Below are positions 45,369 to 54,858 of a DNA stretch of 64,000 nt, piece by piece (position 1 is the first letter of the stretch; each line of letters starts with the position of its first letter). Below the pieces are notes generated by a model. It ran no database searches. It was not told the DNA's origin and saw nothing but the letters and a program-made list of their open reading frames with translations. The translations under genes were made by a program, and so were the position numbers. This DNA is from Dysgonomonas sp. UBA5412 (GTDB taxonomy: Bacteria; Bacteroidota; Bacteroidia; Bacteroidales; Dysgonomonadaceae), in the NCBI GenBank assembly GCA_002409595.1, contig DHNQ01000004.1:7977-71976 (forward strand). Direction: 5' to 3'.

Positions 45369-46625
45369 TTACTTATTTCTCGACTGTATGGATTGCATAC
45401 CTATCAGGCTGTCATACCGTTGTCCGGTCGGGCGATAATATACATATACCGAATATTCGTTTTCGGTCTGATAATAATTTCCTTCCACCTTTGCAGTCGA
45501 ATACTTATCTCCTTCTTTTACAAGATACAAATAGTTATACAAACCTTGTTTCAGTAAGACAGAAAGACGATAGGCTCGCTTGTCGGTATCGTATATCATT
45601 TTGTATTTGTTTGTAAATGTATTATTTGTGAAATTTCCGTTTATGTAAATATCTTCTAACAACGGCTGATCCATCGCCAAAGTGAAATTGGTGATAAAAT
45701 AATCTGCCTCTGTGTCGGGCAATTCGCTATCATTATTATGAATTATAAATCGTCCGTTCTGATCCTGATCGTAACTGTACGAACGGTTTGCACGCACCTT
45801 ATCTGTTACGATATTCATTATGTAGTCGGGACGTTGATACTCTATGCTTTCCACATTCATTCCGCTATATCGATAGCTCGATGTCTCGAAACGGCGGTAT
45901 TCATTTCCGGCCTCGAATATCAGACTCTTGTTGTGACTATATATCAGTTTTCCCGGATTTATATATGTTGGTTTCAATATCAAACGCTCATTATCCAATC
46001 TGTTGTTTTGCAATGCAAAAACCATTATTTCCGTAAACGGATCGCGAATATTCATTCCCTGATACAGTATGTCGAACGATAGTTGCTGGTGGCTTTTGTT
46101 GGTGTCTATATCTGTGTTAGAAGTCACCGTAGGAGCTATTGTGATCAATTGATCTACTACCGAAAAGCATGCTGTGAGAAGTACATTGTCAGGGTCACTG
46201 TCATCATATACTTCAACCACATAATTTCCGGATAACTTTACGCCAGCATCCCTGTTGGGGATAGTCAGATCGAAATGCGTATACTCCACATTTGTGTTTA
46301 CCGATGGCGCATAGCTGTCGATCGGATTATCATTAAAACCATCCAGATAGTCTATTTCAGCTATGCCCTTGCTCCGTTTCCAATAAGCATCGCAATGGAA
46401 AAGGCGATACCTTAGTCTGTCGAAAGAGTTGTCCGATATGCGATCGAACCCGATCTGTATATAATCTCCACTGTTGAGATTGATGACGGGTGTGAGATTC
46501 CAATTACCGTTTCGGCTTACTCGTATGGTCTGTATTTCGGGAGAAATAGCCTGCGTATGATATGTTTGAGCATACGATATGCCGCAAGTGAGTAAAATAA
46601 TTATTATTGATACCAGTCTGTTCAT
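45369..46625 (-). CDS. Type IX secretion plug protein domain (DUF5103)
   Basis: This is a 418-residue secreted protein with a signal peptide (IIIILLTCGISYAQ). It is beta-rich: TIRVSRNGNWNLTPVINLNSGDYIQIGFD, HFDLTIPNRDAGVKLSGNYVVEVYDD, EDIYINGNFTNNTF. DUF5103 proteins are Bacteroidetes T9SS plug components; in Flavobacterium johnsoniae the plug seals the SprA translocon pore. The other T9SS genes are not in the window, which is usual because they are scattered. Confidence 0.87.
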   Translation of the reverse strand: MNRLVSIIIILLTCGISYAQTYHTQAISPEIQTIRVSRNGNWNLTPVINLNSGDYIQIGFDRISDNSFDRLRYRLFHCDAYWKRSKGIAEIDYLDGFNDNPIDSYAPSVNTNVEYTHFDLTIPNRDAGVKLSGNYVVEVYDDSDPDNVLLTACFSVVDQLITIAPTVTSNTDIDTNKSHQQLSFDILYQGMNIRDPFTEIMVFALQNNRLDNERLILKPTYINPGKLIYSHNKSLIFEAGNEYRRFETSSYRYSGMNVESIEYQRPDYIMNIVTDKVRANRSYSYDQDQNGRFIIHNNDSELPDTEADYFITNFTLAMDQPLLEDIYINGNFTNNTFTNKYKMIYDTDKRAYRLSVLLKQGLYNYLYLVKEGDKYSTAKVEGNYYQTENEYSVYVYYRPTGQRYDSLIGMQSIQSRNK

Positions 46626-46667
46626 TGGCTTTAGCTTTGTCGTATTAAAGTAATAATATCATTTTCA

Positions 46668-46675
46668 CAAATGTA
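46668..46675 (-). promoter_or_regulatory. -7 element for the DUF5103 gene
   Basis: The minus strand reads TACATTTG, 43 bases before the start, and abuts the yebC terminator. Confidence 0.45.
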
Positions 46676-46677
46676 AT

Positions 46678-46709
46678 AAAAAAACTGCAAGGAACATTCC
46701 TCGCAGTTT
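46678..46709 (-). terminator. Terminator after yebC
   Basis: AAACTGC pairs with GCAGTTT, with an AGGA/TCCT inner stem, and T7 follows on the minus strand. Confidence 0.85.
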
Positions 46710-46741
46710 CTCTGTATGTTGTATATAGAACGAAGCACTTA

Positions 46742-47470
46742 TTACTCTTCGTCAAAGTCTTCTTTCATATTATGAAATACGTTCTGAACGTCGTCATCTT
46801 CTTCAAACTTATCCAACAGTTTTTGTATCTGCTCCTGTTGTTCCTTTGTAACCTCTTTCAAGTCGTTAGGAATACGTTCAAATTCGGCACTGTGTATTTC
46901 AAACCCGTTTTCTTCCAAATATTTTTGTATTTCCGAATAAGATTTGAACTCACCGTATAATATTATATCCTCTTCGTCGTGTTCCACTTCGTCTACACCA
47001 TAGTCGATAAGCTCCAATTCCAGATCTTCGAGCGAAACGCCTTCTTTAGGAGCTATTTTGAATACACATTTATGATCGAAAAGAAATTCGAGACTACCCG
47101 AAGTGCCAAGCGATCCATTGTTTTTATTGAAGTAGCTGCGCACATTAGCCACAGTACGAGTAGGGTTGTCTGTCGCTGTTTCTACAACTATTGCGATTCC
47201 AAATGGTCCATATCCCTCATAAACTACTTCTTTAAAGTCGGCTTCATCCTTCGATGTGGCTTTCTTTATGGCACGCTCTACGTTTTCCTTAGGCATGTTT
47301 TCTTTCTTTGCCTGCTGCACTAATACACGTAAACGCGGATTGGTATCAGGATCGGGTCCACCGTCTTTGGCTGCAATCGTAATCTGTCTTCCTATCTTAG
47401 TAAACACGCGGGCCATATTTCCCCAACGTTTCATTTTTGTCGCTTTACGGTATTCGAACGCTCTTCCCAT
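46742..47470 (-). CDS. yebC: YebC/PmpR (TACO1) family protein
   Basis: This is a 242-residue protein with the YebC order: WGNMARVFTKIGRQITIAAK, a helix pair IKKATSKDEADFKEVVYEGYGPFGIAIVVETATDNPTRT, then FNKNNGSLGTSGSLEFLFD. The group has been described as DNA-binding regulators (PmpR) and, more recently, as translation factors that help at proline stretches. It has an acidic tail. It lies downstream of pheT (114-base gap). Confidence 0.93.
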   Translation of the reverse strand: MGRAFEYRKATKMKRWGNMARVFTKIGRQITIAAKDGGPDPDTNPRLRVLVQQAKKENMPKENVERAIKKATSKDEADFKEVVYEGYGPFGIAIVVETATDNPTRTVANVRSYFNKNNGSLGTSGSLEFLFDHKCVFKIAPKEGVSLEDLELELIDYGVDEVEHDEEDIILYGEFKSYSEIQKYLEENGFEIHSAEFERIPNDLKEVTKEQQEQIQKLLDKFEEDDDVQNVFHNMKEDFDEE

Positions 47471-47584
47471 AATGTATTATAATCAATCGTTTATTCTTTT
47501 TTGCATGGCAAAAGTAGCAAAAATATCGGATATTAAAAAGATATTACTCCCTAGCTATTGTTCTGCTATTCAATTAAATTTTAT

Positions 47585-50053
47585 TTATCGTAGTTGTGCT
47601 CCCAACTCGCTTTCAAGCGATTTTTGAATCTTCTGCATTATAGCATCTATCTGTTTGTCATTGAGTGTCTTCTCACTATCCTGCAAAACAAAATTTACAG
47701 CATAAGATTTTTTGCCCTCAGGAAGGTTTTTGCCTTCATACACGTCAAACAAAGTCACATCTTTGAGCAATTTTTTTTCAGTCTTATAAGCTATTTTCTC
47801 TATTTGGTCGAATAGGATATTCTTGTCCAACAACAACGCTAAGTCGCGTCTTACTGCCGGAAATTTAGAAAGCTCGGTATATGTAATGCTGTGCTTTTTG
47901 ATTTCTTTCATCAGTTGATTCCAGTTCAATTCAGCAAAGTATACCTCTACGTTTATATCAAATGCTTTAAGAAGCTTCTTGCTTACAATGCCCAACGTGC
48001 CCAACGATTTGCCTTTGCCCTTAGCCTGAATGTCGATGGCAGTACTGAATATCTGGTTCGAGAATTGAATGTATTCATATTTGTTTTCCGAAATTCCCAA
48101 ACGTTTAAATATATTCTCTACGTGTGCTTTGAGTTGAAAAACAGACGCTTTTTCGTCGACAGTAGCCCAACTGTTGTCAATGCTGTTGCCACTAAGCCAT
48201 AGTCCCAGATGAAACTCTTCATCGTATTCTTTTAGCGGCTCTCCCTCGGTTTTCTTTTCGGCATCGAAGAAATAACAGTTTCCAAATTCATAAAATCTGA
48301 TATCCGGATTCTGGCGGTTACGATTGTAAGCAATACTTTCCAATCCTCCGAAAAGTAAAGTCTGACGCATCACATTCAGGTCTGTACTCAGCGGGTTTAA
48401 CAATCGGACGCATTGCGATGCCGGATATACCTCTGAGTCGGTATAATATGCCTCTTTAGTAAGAGAATTGTTCATTATCTCATTAAAGCCATTGCCCGTA
48501 AGCTGCTCGGCAACCAGATTTTGGAGGTCATAACTTTTGTCTGTATCAGTTTCGTACGAAAGATTCGATTTTAAGCTTTCGCCCAACTCTATATTGTTGT
48601 ATCCATATACTCTCAATATATCTTCTATCACATCCACATCACGAAGTACATCTACTCTGTATGTCGGTATCTCCAGCGTAAGCATTTCTTCGTTTTCCGA
48701 AACTATATTTATCTCCAAGCTGTCGAGAATAGATTTTACAGTATTACAGTCTATGTCTTTTCCTATCAGTGAATTTATTCTGCTATACGATACCTCTACC
48801 ACCGGTTTTTGAATCGGAGTAGGGTATATGTCTTGTATCTCGCCCACTACTTCACCTCCTGCAATCTCTTGTATCAGAAGCGCAGTATATTTCAATATCT
48901 GTACAGTATCATTAGGGTCACAGCCTCTTTCGAAACGGAAAGAAGAATCAGTATTCAAACCATGTCGGCGTGCTGTTTTTCTTATCCATGTCGGATTAAA
49001 ATACGCACATTCCAAGAATATATCGGTAGTGCTTTCCGTAACACCTGATTTGAGTCCTCCGAATACACCTCCGATACACATACCTTCCTTGTCGTTGCAT
49101 ATCATAAGGTCGCGGTCGCTCAGCGTACGTTCTTGTTCGTCAAGTGTCACAAACTTAGTTCCCTCAGGTAGTGTTTTTACAATCACCTCACCGCCCGAAA
49201 TTTGTGCAACATCAAAGGCGTGTAAAGGATGTCCCAGTCCATGCAGTACATAGTTTGTAATATCTACTACATTATTGATCGGGCGCAGACCTATAAGCAT
49301 AAGCCGGTCTTTTAGCCAGTCGGGGCTTTCTGCCACTTTTACTCCTTGTATGGTAACTCCGGTATAACGAGGGCAGGCCTCACTGTTTTCTACCTTTACC
49401 GAAATACCTTTAGCCGAAAGATTGTTAATTTTGAAATTATCTACCGAAGGTTTGATCAATTTGCCTCTCAGTTTGTTTTGGTGCAGATAAGCATCCAAAT
49501 CACGTGCTACACCATAGTGTGAAGCACCGTCGATACGATTGGGCGTAATATCTACTTCCAACACATAATCGCTCTTTATATTATAATACTCGCGCGCAGG
49601 AGTGCCCGGTTTTGCCTCGGCGGGAAGCACGATAATGCCGTCGTGGCTTGTGCCTATTCCTATTTCGTCTTCGGCACAGATCATACCAAACGACTCTACT
49701 CCTCTGATTTTGGTCTTCTTAATTGTAAAAGAATCATCTCCCGAATATAATTTCGTACCCACTACCGCTACCACAACTTTTTGTCCGGCAGCTACATTGG
49801 CAGCACCACAAACTATTTGCAAAGGTTCGTTTTCGCCAACATTTACGGTTGTTATATGCAAATGATCCGAGTCGGGATGGTCTGTACATGTTAGTACTTC
49901 TCCGATAACAAGACCTTGCAGTCCGCCTTTTATGGTTTCTACTTCTTCTACACCGCCCGTTTCTAATCCGAGAGATGTTAATGCAGCCGATGTTTCCTCA
50001 GGCGACAAATCGAAATCAAGATAGTCTTTTAGCCAATTGTACGAAATGTTCAT
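47585..50053 (-). CDS. pheT: Phenylalanine-tRNA ligase beta subunit
   Basis: This is an 822-residue subunit. From the ATG at 50053 (MNISYNWLKDYLDFDLSPEE; a longer frame to 50092 is unlikely) come an EMAP-type tRNA-binding OB domain (about 45-150, ITTVNVGENEPLQIVCGA), B3/B4 editing domain (GLHPLHAFDV-like, TTDIFLECAYFNPTWIRKTARR), B5 and a class II-like core, and a C-terminal ferredoxin-fold anticodon domain (FPAVRRDLALLLDKN). pheS is 25 kb away. Confidence 0.97.
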   Translation of the reverse strand: MNISYNWLKDYLDFDLSPEETSAALTSLGLETGGVEEVETIKGGLQGLVIGEVLTCTDHPDSDHLHITTVNVGENEPLQIVCGAANVAAGQKVVVAVVGTKLYSGDDSFTIKKTKIRGVESFGMICAEDEIGIGTSHDGIIVLPAEAKPGTPAREYYNIKSDYVLEVDITPNRIDGASHYGVARDLDAYLHQNKLRGKLIKPSVDNFKINNLSAKGISVKVENSEACPRYTGVTIQGVKVAESPDWLKDRLMLIGLRPINNVVDITNYVLHGLGHPLHAFDVAQISGGEVIVKTLPEGTKFVTLDEQERTLSDRDLMICNDKEGMCIGGVFGGLKSGVTESTTDIFLECAYFNPTWIRKTARRHGLNTDSSFRFERGCDPNDTVQILKYTALLIQEIAGGEVVGEIQDIYPTPIQKPVVEVSYSRINSLIGKDIDCNTVKSILDSLEINIVSENEEMLTLEIPTYRVDVLRDVDVIEDILRVYGYNNIELGESLKSNLSYETDTDKSYDLQNLVAEQLTGNGFNEIMNNSLTKEAYYTDSEVYPASQCVRLLNPLSTDLNVMRQTLLFGGLESIAYNRNRQNPDIRFYEFGNCYFFDAEKKTEGEPLKEYDEEFHLGLWLSGNSIDNSWATVDEKASVFQLKAHVENIFKRLGISENKYEYIQFSNQIFSTAIDIQAKGKGKSLGTLGIVSKKLLKAFDINVEVYFAELNWNQLMKEIKKHSITYTELSKFPAVRRDLALLLDKNILFDQIEKIAYKTEKKLLKDVTLFDVYEGKNLPEGKKSYAVNFVLQDSEKTLNDKQIDAIMQKIQKSLESELGAQLR

Positions 50054-50244
50054 TATATGATGATTTTTTATATTTTCAAAAAAGTTTCCCAAAAATACAA
50101 AATATATTTTAGTTAAGAGTTAAAGCCTCATTCCAAGATTCTAAAATTTCGGACTATCTCTATTATTTCATCAATATATTAATTCGGATTGACGAGAAAA
50201 AGAAAAAATATCATTTTTTTAGTCTTAGGTTTTTTAACAAATAG

Positions 50245-50274
50245 TTGAATTATTGAAAAAAAATCTTATTTTTG
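50245..50274 (+). promoter_or_regulatory. Promoter for the NfeD/flotillin pair
   Basis: TTG (50245-50247), 19 bases, then TATTTTTG (50267-50274). This is the best full match to the Bacteroidetes promoter in the window. Confidence 0.6.
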
Positions 50275-50319
50275 TATATACTAAGTTTCCAATATTTACC
50301 TTATTAAAATAAAACAACT

Positions 50320-50895
50320 ATGAAAGAGTTTTTTGCAACGATGGATGCTACCCAACAGTTCTATTGGTATGTAGCTATTGCAGCAAGTGTTGTGTTTATT
50401 ATACAAACAATTATGACCTTTGTGGGTGCTGATACCGATACGGGTATTGATGCCGACTTCGATGGTAATCTGGATGGAGTGGATTCGCCTTTCCAATTGT
50501 TCTCGTTGCGCAATCTGGTTAACTTCTTGTTAGGTTTCGGATGGACGGGTGCTTCATTATACAACTCGTTCGACAATAAAATTGTATTAGGTATTGTTGC
50601 CTTTTTGGTAGGATCTCTCTTTATTGTTGTTTTCTTTCTTATTATGAGAGCGTTGATGAAACTGTCGGAGGATAATACATTCGATATAAAGGATACGATC
50701 GGTAAGACGGCTGATGTGTACATGAATATTCCCGCAGCCAAAGGAGGCAAAGGTAAAATCTTTGTAAGCATCAAAGGTTCTACACACGAACTGCCTGCCA
50801 TAACGTCTTCAAATGACGATCTCAAAAGTGGTTCGCTTGTTATTATCGAAGCCATAGAAGGAGATATACTGCTGGTTTCTCCGCTGAATAAGTAA
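50320..50895 (+). CDS. NfeD-like membrane protein (flotillin partner)
   Basis: This is a 191-residue protein with two to three transmembrane helices (WYVAIAASVVFIIQTIMTF, IVLGIVAFLVGSLFIVVFFLIM) flanking an acidic Asp-rich loop (GADTDTGIDADFDGNLDG) and a C-terminal OB fold (IGKTADVYMNIPAAKGGKGKI then LVIIEAIEGDILLVS). It matches the YuaF type of NfeD protein that acts with flotillin. The flotillin gene follows after 44 bases. Confidence 0.85.
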   Translation: MKEFFATMDATQQFYWYVAIAASVVFIIQTIMTFVGADTDTGIDADFDGNLDGVDSPFQLFSLRNLVNFLLGFGWTGASLYNSFDNKIVLGIVAFLVGSLFIVVFFLIMRALMKLSEDNTFDIKDTIGKTADVYMNIPAAKGGKGKIFVSIKGSTHELPAITSSNDDLKSGSLVIIEAIEGDILLVSPLNK

Positions 50896-50939
50896 ATTAT
50901 ATTATTCTATAAATTTAAATCTTAAAAACTTTATTAATT

Positions 50940-52496
50940 ATGATTGATGGTATATTCGATGGAGCTATTATTATAGTGGTCGGAGTTATTGCCTTGTTTG
51001 TATTTATTGCCGCTATGGTATCGAGATACAAACGCTGTCCGTCGGACAAGATATTGGTAGTGTATGGAAAAACAGGCGGAGCGTCAGCCAAATGTATTCA
51101 TGGAGGTGGGGCATTTATTATTCCCGTTATTCAGGATTTTGCATATCTTGACCTGAAACCTATTTCTATCGAGGCAAATCTGACAAGCGCACTGAGTAAA
51201 CAAAACATTCGTGTAGATGTGCCTTGCCGCTTTACAATTGCGATTTCTACCGAAAAGGAGAATATGAATAATGCGGCGGAAAGACTATTGGGTCTTACTA
51301 CTGCTCAAATTCAGGAACTGGCAAAAGATATTCTTTTCGGTCAGTTACGTTTGGTTATTGCAACCATGATGATTGAAGAAATCAATTCTGACCGCGACAA
51401 ATTCTTGGATAATATATCGAAGAATGTTGATACCGAATTGCGTAAGATTGGTTTGAAGTTGATAAACGTAAACGTTACAGATATTAACGACGAGTCCGGC
51501 TATATTGAGGCATTGGGTAAAGAAGCTGCAGCCAAAGCTATCAATGAGGCCAAAGTTAGTGTAGCCGAACAAGAAAAAATCGGAGAAACGGGTAAGGCTG
51601 TTGCCGACAGAATGCGCGATGTGCAAATTGCCGAAACGCACAGGGACAGAGACGTGTCTATTGCCCTTGCTCAAAAAGATAAGGAAGTAAGCATTGCCGG
51701 AGCATTCAGAGATGAATCTATCGGTAAGGCTGAGGCTGAAAGAGATACTCGTGTAAAAACTGCGGAAGCAAATGCAATTGCCGTAAAAGGAGAAAATACC
51801 GCTAAGATAGATATTGCAGGATCGGATGCTTTGCGTCGTGAGAAAGAAGCCGAAGCAGCACGTGTTGCAGTTGCTGCCGAAAAAGTGCAACAGGCAAAGG
51901 CATTGGAAGAAGCATATATCGCCGAACAAAAAGCCGAGTTGGCACGTTCGGAAAGAGAACGCTCTACTCAGATAGCCAATGTGGTTGTTCCTGCTGAAAT
52001 AGAGAAACAAAAACTGATCATAGAGGCTCAGGCTATTGCCGAACAGAAGCGTGAAGAGGCTAAAGGGGAAGCAGATGCTATCTTTGCCAAAATGGATGCC
52101 GAAGCACGAGGCTTGTATGAGATCTTGACTAAACAGGCAGAGGGTTACAAAGATGTGGTGAATGCTGCTAATGGTGATCCGGTTGCTGCATATCAATTGC
52201 TATTGATTGAGAAATTGCCTGAACTGGTGAAAACTCAGGTTGAAGCCGTTAAGAATATCAAGATTGATAAGGTTACTGTTTGGGATACCGGCAATGGTGT
52301 TGGCGATGACGGAAAGACTTCTACTGCCAACTTTATTTCGGGACTAATGAAGTCTGTACCTCCATTGAACGACTTATTCGGTATGGCAGGAATGAATCTT
52401 CCTTCATATCTGAAAGGGCAGGCTGACAAGGATAATAATGTGACTATTCCCTTAGTTCACACCGAAGAGAAGAAAAAAGACGATGAAAAGAAATAA
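50940..52496 (+). CDS. Flotillin family protein
   Basis: This is a 518-residue SPFH protein: an N-terminal membrane anchor (GAIIIVVGVIALFVFIAAMV), the SPFH/band-7 domain (CPSDKILVVYGKTGG to KLINVNVTDINDESGYIEALG), and a long Ala-, Glu- and Lys-rich coiled coil (about 190-390) typical of YqiK/FloT. It organises membrane microdomains and holds an NfeD partner. The end is a charged tail. It is followed by a strong terminator. Confidence 0.93.
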   Translation: MIDGIFDGAIIIVVGVIALFVFIAAMVSRYKRCPSDKILVVYGKTGGASAKCIHGGGAFIIPVIQDFAYLDLKPISIEANLTSALSKQNIRVDVPCRFTIAISTEKENMNNAAERLLGLTTAQIQELAKDILFGQLRLVIATMMIEEINSDRDKFLDNISKNVDTELRKIGLKLINVNVTDINDESGYIEALGKEAAAKAINEAKVSVAEQEKIGETGKAVADRMRDVQIAETHRDRDVSIALAQKDKEVSIAGAFRDESIGKAEAERDTRVKTAEANAIAVKGENTAKIDIAGSDALRREKEAEAARVAVAAEKVQQAKALEEAYIAEQKAELARSERERSTQIANVVVPAEIEKQKLIIEAQAIAEQKREEAKGEADAIFAKMDAEARGLYEILTKQAEGYKDVVNAANGDPVAAYQLLLIEKLPELVKTQVEAVKNIKIDKVTVWDTGNGVGDDGKTSTANFISGLMKSVPPLNDLFGMAGMNLPSYLKGQADKDNNVTIPLVHTEEKKKDDEKK

Positions 52497-52510
52497 TCGT
52501 TTTTGATATA

Positions 52511-52555
52511 AAAAGTAAAGGAGCCAATCTGATTAGATCCGCTCCTTTACTTTTT
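52511..52555. terminator. Bidirectional terminator
   Basis: A 14-bp stem (AAAAGTAAAGGAGC, 52511-52524, with 52541-52554) lies between converging genes. Confidence 0.85.
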
Positions 52556-52580
52556 ATGTAATAATGTTGAGAAATCAATA

Positions 52581-53861
52581 TTATAATGTTTTCAGATTCA
52601 GGTTGCGCCACAATACTTTGATACCTCCACCATCGTGAATTTGCAAAGCAATACGTCCTTGAGCCTTACCTATTTTTTCATCTGTCAGAGTTACCATTTC
52701 TTCGCCATTGAGCCATGTGGTTATTTTATCTCCTTGCATCAATATACGCATTGTATTCCAGTCTCCAACTTTCAGCACATTGTCTTTTTCTTTAGGAGCT
52801 TCTATCAGCCATCCACGTCCGTAAGACTCATAAATGCCTCCCGTTCCGTTGCCTTTAGGAGCTACCTCTACTTGCCATCCGTTTACCTTTACGTCTCCTT
52901 CTACAAACGAACGGATGAAGACACCCGAATTGCCATCGGCTTCTTGTTTAAATTCTACTGTGAGATCAAAATCATTGTAATATTGGCGTGTAGCTAAGTA
53001 TCCGTATCCTTTGTCGGGACCGCTTTCGCATACAAGTAATCCATCGTTATCTACGTACCATTTTTCTGTACCATAAACATCCCACCCGGTCAGATCTTTA
53101 CCGTTGAAAAGAGATACATCTTTTGTTTTTCGAGGAAGTTCTTTTATTTTAATGTTGCGGAAAGAAGCAGGGTATCCATGATCCTGAAGGCATATCAAAC
53201 CTTTGGTTGCCAATCCATATTCGGGAGCATCGTGCCATTTACCGCTATTCTTACGTGCAAACCAATCGTCTGTCCATGCTTCAAATTCCAATATTTTTAC
53301 ACCATTGAGCCAATGCTCTACATGTCCGTTGTCGAATACTATTTTAGAGTTGTTCCATTCCCCTTGTGGGTTTACCTTCATCAGAGTAGTGTCGGGCAAA
53401 TACATGGCATAGTCTACACCCAGTCTTTGCCAAGGTTCTAATGGTTCGGGAAAGTTAGGTTCATCTATCAATTGGTATTCAGGACCGGTAGTGTATGGTA
53501 CTGGAAATTCCGGACGTTCTACTACATGATATATCATGCCACTATTGCCACCTTTCGAGAGTTTCCAATCCCACGATAATTCGAAATTTTCGTATTCCTT
53601 ATCGTTTACTATGTAGCCGTTAGCATCACTTCCGTCTCCTTTTGCCTGAATACATCCGTCTACTACATGCCATGGCTGGGTAAGGCTTGTGCCATTATAA
53701 TCTTTCCAACCTGCCATTGTTTTACCGTCAAATAAAAGCTTCCAACCTTCGGCTTTTTCTTTTTCTGAGAGTGTGTTTGGTTCTTGTACATTGCTACATG
53801 AGCCTAATGTGATAGCTAAAGCAAGACAAGATGCAAATAAGTTTTTTGTTTTAAATTTCAT
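52581..53861 (-). CDS. Lipoprotein with two DUF1080 domains
   Basis: This is a 426-residue lipoprotein (lipobox TLGSC) with two concanavalin-like DUF1080 domains: domain 1 GWKLLFDGKTMAGWKDY to KIKEL, domain 2 DVSLFNGKDLTGWDVYG to RNLNLKTL. Each has the signature GNSG(M/V)(I/F) and a final LQ(D/I)HGG(G/Y). DUF1080 is the family of 3-keto-glucoside hydrolases. It is not obviously linked to the salvage cluster that ends just upstream. Confidence 0.88.
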   Translation of the reverse strand: MKFKTKNLFASCLALAITLGSCSNVQEPNTLSEKEKAEGWKLLFDGKTMAGWKDYNGTSLTQPWHVVDGCIQAKGDGSDANGYIVNDKEYENFELSWDWKLSKGGNSGMIYHVVERPEFPVPYTTGPEYQLIDEPNFPEPLEPWQRLGVDYAMYLPDTTLMKVNPQGEWNNSKIVFDNGHVEHWLNGVKILEFEAWTDDWFARKNSGKWHDAPEYGLATKGLICLQDHGYPASFRNIKIKELPRKTKDVSLFNGKDLTGWDVYGTEKWYVDNDGLLVCESGPDKGYGYLATRQYYNDFDLTVEFKQEADGNSGVFIRSFVEGDVKVNGWQVEVAPKGNGTGGIYESYGRGWLIEAPKEKDNVLKVGDWNTMRILMQGDKITTWLNGEEMVTLTDEKIGKAQGRIALQIHDGGGIKVLWRNLNLKTL

Positions 53862-53898
53862 GTTATTAAAGTCTTAGATTTAAAAAATCATATTAAAA

Positions 53899-53946
53899 TT
53901 AACTCTTCGGTAAAGGTAGTGAAAAATACTTTTACCGAAGAGTTAA
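53899..53946 (-). terminator. Terminator after murQ
   Basis: A 20-bp stem with one G-U pair (53899-53918 with 53927-53946) lies 68 bases after the murQ stop. Confidence 0.7.
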
Positions 53947-53950
53947 TTTA

Positions 53951-53976
53951 TTGATTTTCTGAATGCAGAAAATCAA
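53951..53976 (-). repeat. Second hairpin between murQ and the terminator
   Basis: TTGATTTTCT (53951-53960) pairs with AGAAAATCAA (53967-53976), giving a perfect 10-bp stem with a loop of 6. It sits right before the terminator stem, making a tandem hairpin. Confidence 0.6.
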
Positions 53977-54013
53977 CCTCATTTTACAAGGACTCGTATG
54001 TGTTAAAAAAAAA

Positions 54014-54838
54014 CTACCTTTTGTTGCTTGCCTTATAGGCATCACTCGCTTTTTTTACCGAGCCGTGCATGAGTAGCAGATTTTTTGCTTGCTCGTATTC
54101 TAAGCCTAATTCGTCTACAAGCATACGTGTACCTCTGTCTACAAGTTTTTCGTTGGATAACTGCATATTTATCATTCGGTTACCTTTTACCCTGCCCAGC
54201 TTTATCATAGTAGCGGTCGTAATCATATTCAGTATCATCTTTTGTCCTGTTCCCGATTTCATGCGAGAGCTTCCGGTCACAAATTCCGGTCCTACGATCA
54301 TTTCGATGGCTATATCTGCCTCTTGGGCAATGGGTGAATCGGGATTGCTGGATATGGAGGCTGTGAGGATACCATGTTTGCGGGCTTCGCGTAATGCACC
54401 TACTACATAGGGGGTTGTGCCTGATGCTGCAATGCCTATTACAGTATCTTTGTCATTTATATTTCTTTCTTGCAATTCTTTCCAACCGGCTTCCATATTA
54501 TCTTCGGCTTTCTCCACTGGGTTGCGTAAGGCTGTGTCTCCACCTGCTATCAGCCCTATAACTAATGTGTTTGGCATACCAAAAGTAGGCGGTATTTCTG
54601 AAGCATCCAATACTCCGAGCCTACCGCTTGTGCCTGCTCCCATATAGAAGATGCGTCCGCCTTGCTGCATGCGAGGCACTATTTGAGATACTAGTTTTTC
54701 TATCTGCGGTATTGCTTTTTCTACGGCTAATGCGACTTTCTGATCTTCTTTGTTTATATCTGTCAGTAATTCCAATACCGATTTGTTTTCCAGATCATCA
54801 TATAGTGAGGGTTGCTCTGTTATCTTTACAAATGCCAT
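54014..54838 (-). CDS. murQ: N-acetylmuramic acid 6-phosphate etherase
   Basis: This is a 274-residue SIS-domain enzyme that cleaves MurNAc-6-phosphate to GlcNAc-6-phosphate and D-lactate. Blocks are FYMGAGTSGRLGVLDASEIPPTFG, VIGIAASGTTPYVVGAL, the catalytic-Glu region EIPPTF and the family GSSRMKSGTGQKMILNMITT. It is the last gene of the 8-gene salvage cluster; 20 bases separate it from the kinase gene. Confidence 0.96.
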   Translation of the reverse strand: MAFVKITEQPSLYDDLENKSVLELLTDINKEDQKVALAVEKAIPQIEKLVSQIVPRMQQGGRIFYMGAGTSGRLGVLDASEIPPTFGMPNTLVIGLIAGGDTALRNPVEKAEDNMEAGWKELQERNINDKDTVIGIAASGTTPYVVGALREARKHGILTASISSNPDSPIAQEADIAIEMIVGPEFVTGSSRMKSGTGQKMILNMITTATMIKLGRVKGNRMINMQLSNEKLVDRGTRMLVDELGLEYEQAKNLLLMHGSVKKASDAYKASNKR

Positions 54839-54858
54839 TTTAATAATTTAATTAAAGA

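Noticed and set aside
51345..52196. 283-residue minus-strand frame opposite flotillin
   Set aside because: It is Phe- and Cys-rich with no motif, mirroring the Glu/Lys-rich coiled coil on the other strand.
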